Shown piece by piece: positions 63,466-64,000 of a stretch of 64,000 nt of DNA (positions within the stretch are counted from its first letter, which is position 1; each line of letters opens with the position of its first letter). The stretch covers positions 4,526,001 to 4,590,000 of the forward strand of contig NC_018748.1 in assembly GCF_000263195.1 (NCBI RefSeq). Reading direction: 5' to 3'. Under the pieces are notes generated by a model that had not been told where the DNA came from, searched no databases, and saw only the letters and a list, made by a program, of their open reading frames with translations. The stretch comes from Emticicia oligotrophica DSM 17448 (GTDB lineage: Bacteria > Bacteroidota > Bacteroidia > Cytophagales > Spirosomataceae). The translations under genes and the position numbers were made by a program.

Positions 63466-63999
63466 TTATCTTAAATGATATATTTCAACTAATTTTTTAA
63501 CTTCTTCTAAGGTTCTATTCGGGAGAATTAAGTTATTTGGTATTGGCATTTTTGAAAATTCCTTAAAATAAAGAACGCATGAATCTCTCCACCAAATAGC
63601 CTCTTTTTCTTGAATTTTTAATCTTGCCATTACGCTTGCATACGTTTCTTTGTCAATGTATGGCTTCATTTCATTCCATTCTTTTTGTAGATTTTTAGTT
63701 TCTTCTACACCCGAATAATATCTGTAACATAGTTCTTCCCAAAGACTATTCCCTGTATTCAATTTTTTGCTCCAAGGAATATGATGAAACCAAAGTAAGT
63801 AATTCAAATCGCATTTATCAGGATTCCCCCAAGTATCAATTATTTCTTTTGAATAAAGTTTAATGGCATTGCTAACTTTGCCAGTTCGGTCAAATCCTAA
63901 TCCTATTGAATCTGCACGATGATAATAAATTGATGTCCAATCTGGTCGGGCTGCCTTTGTTAGCCAAGGTTCTGGTCCATAATGGTGCCCTTCTCCCAT
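63466..63999 (-). CDS. Alpha-glucuronidase GH67 (C-terminal part, 5' end beyond window)
   Basis: About 177 C-terminal residues are visible. Landmarks of the GH67 C-terminal domain are GHHYGPEPWL, RPDWTSIYYHRADS, IGLGFDRTG and NYLLWFHHIPW, then LWEELCYRYYSG. The methionine at the window edge is internal to the family's sequence, so the gene continues beyond 64000. GH67 removes 4-O-methylglucuronic acid from xylo-oligosaccharides. It lies upstream of the SDR with an 18-nt gap. This suggests a glucuronoxylan locus to the right of the window. Confidence 0.93.
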   Translation of the reverse strand: MGEGHHYGPEPWLTKAARPDWTSIYYHRADSIGLGFDRTGKVSNAIKLYSKEIIDTWGNPDKCDLNYLLWFHHIPWSKKLNTGNSLWEELCYRYYSGVEETKNLQKEWNEMKPYIDKETYASVMARLKIQEKEAIWWRDSCVLYFKEFSKMPIPNNLILPNRTLEEVKKLVEIYHLR

Positions 64000-64000
64000 C

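Overview
The window is 64 kb of AT-rich DNA from a member of the Bacteroidota, most likely order Cytophagales; the genus is not determinable from sequence reading alone. Evidence: a SusC/SusD outer-membrane pair, a type 9 secretion C-terminal sorting domain, a GSIII glutamine synthetase, the long insertion-containing form of IspG, DUF5686 and DUF1304 proteins, weak Shine-Dalgarno sequences, and many upstream matches to the Bacteroidota -7 element TAnnTTTG. About 50 protein genes are supported. I see no rRNA, tRNA, CRISPR array, insertion sequence or prophage. Two genes are cut by the window edges: a MoxR-type ATPase at the left and a GH67 alpha-glucuronidase at the right.

Layout. 1-3.4 kb: MoxR ATPase with a CoxE-like VWA protein, then a LuxC-like acyl-CoA reductase divergent from a dicluster ferredoxin. 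3.7-6.3 kb: porin plus ammonium transporter. 6.5-11.7 kb (minus): DUF1304, an M28 peptidase, and a five-gene run in which a RES/Xre toxin-antitoxin pair heads a MobA-like nucleotidyltransferase, a lipid A-type acyltransferase and a heptosyltransferase-like GT9. 11.8-14.7 kb: polA. 14.8-24.5 kb: haloperoxidase/PAP2 protein plus FAD oxidoreductase, queE, ispG, a run of small genes and a DUF5686 protein. 24.5-34.8 kb: two SGNH-type proteins (one T9SS-secreted), GSIII, an LtaS-like sulfatase, a papain-like protein with a very long acidic tail, and GSII. 35-41 kb: purL, mtaB, a Sua5/TsaC protein. 41-50 kb: M20 amidohydrolase, arabinokinase-like GHMP kinase, thiolase, FucP-type transporter, GH109-like protein, queD-folE, an SDR. 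50-64 kb: SPFH protein, LysE exporter, NUDIX, Gfo/Idh oxidoreductase, S10-type peptidase, SusC/SusD, a DUF2231-cytochrome c-LRR protein, an FdtA-type cupin, an SDR and GH67.

Connected functions: nitrogen assimilation (AmtB, GSIII, GSII), 7-deazaguanine/queuosine precursor synthesis (FolE, QueD, QueE), the tRNA A37 ms2t6A pathway (Sua5/TsaC and MtaB), and glycan use (SusCD, GH109, GH67, sugar transporter, esterase).

Most notable: (1) a strong intrinsic-terminator hairpin just after GSIII that lies inside the signal-peptide codons of the next gene; (2) a RES/Xre toxin-antitoxin pair joined by overlapping codons to envelope genes, with a 20-bp inverted repeat at its promoter; (3) a cysteine-protease-like protein without a signal peptide carrying a tail of well over 100 mostly acidic residues built from a 15-bp minisatellite with two homogenised halves; (4) a small family of dispersed hairpin repeats.
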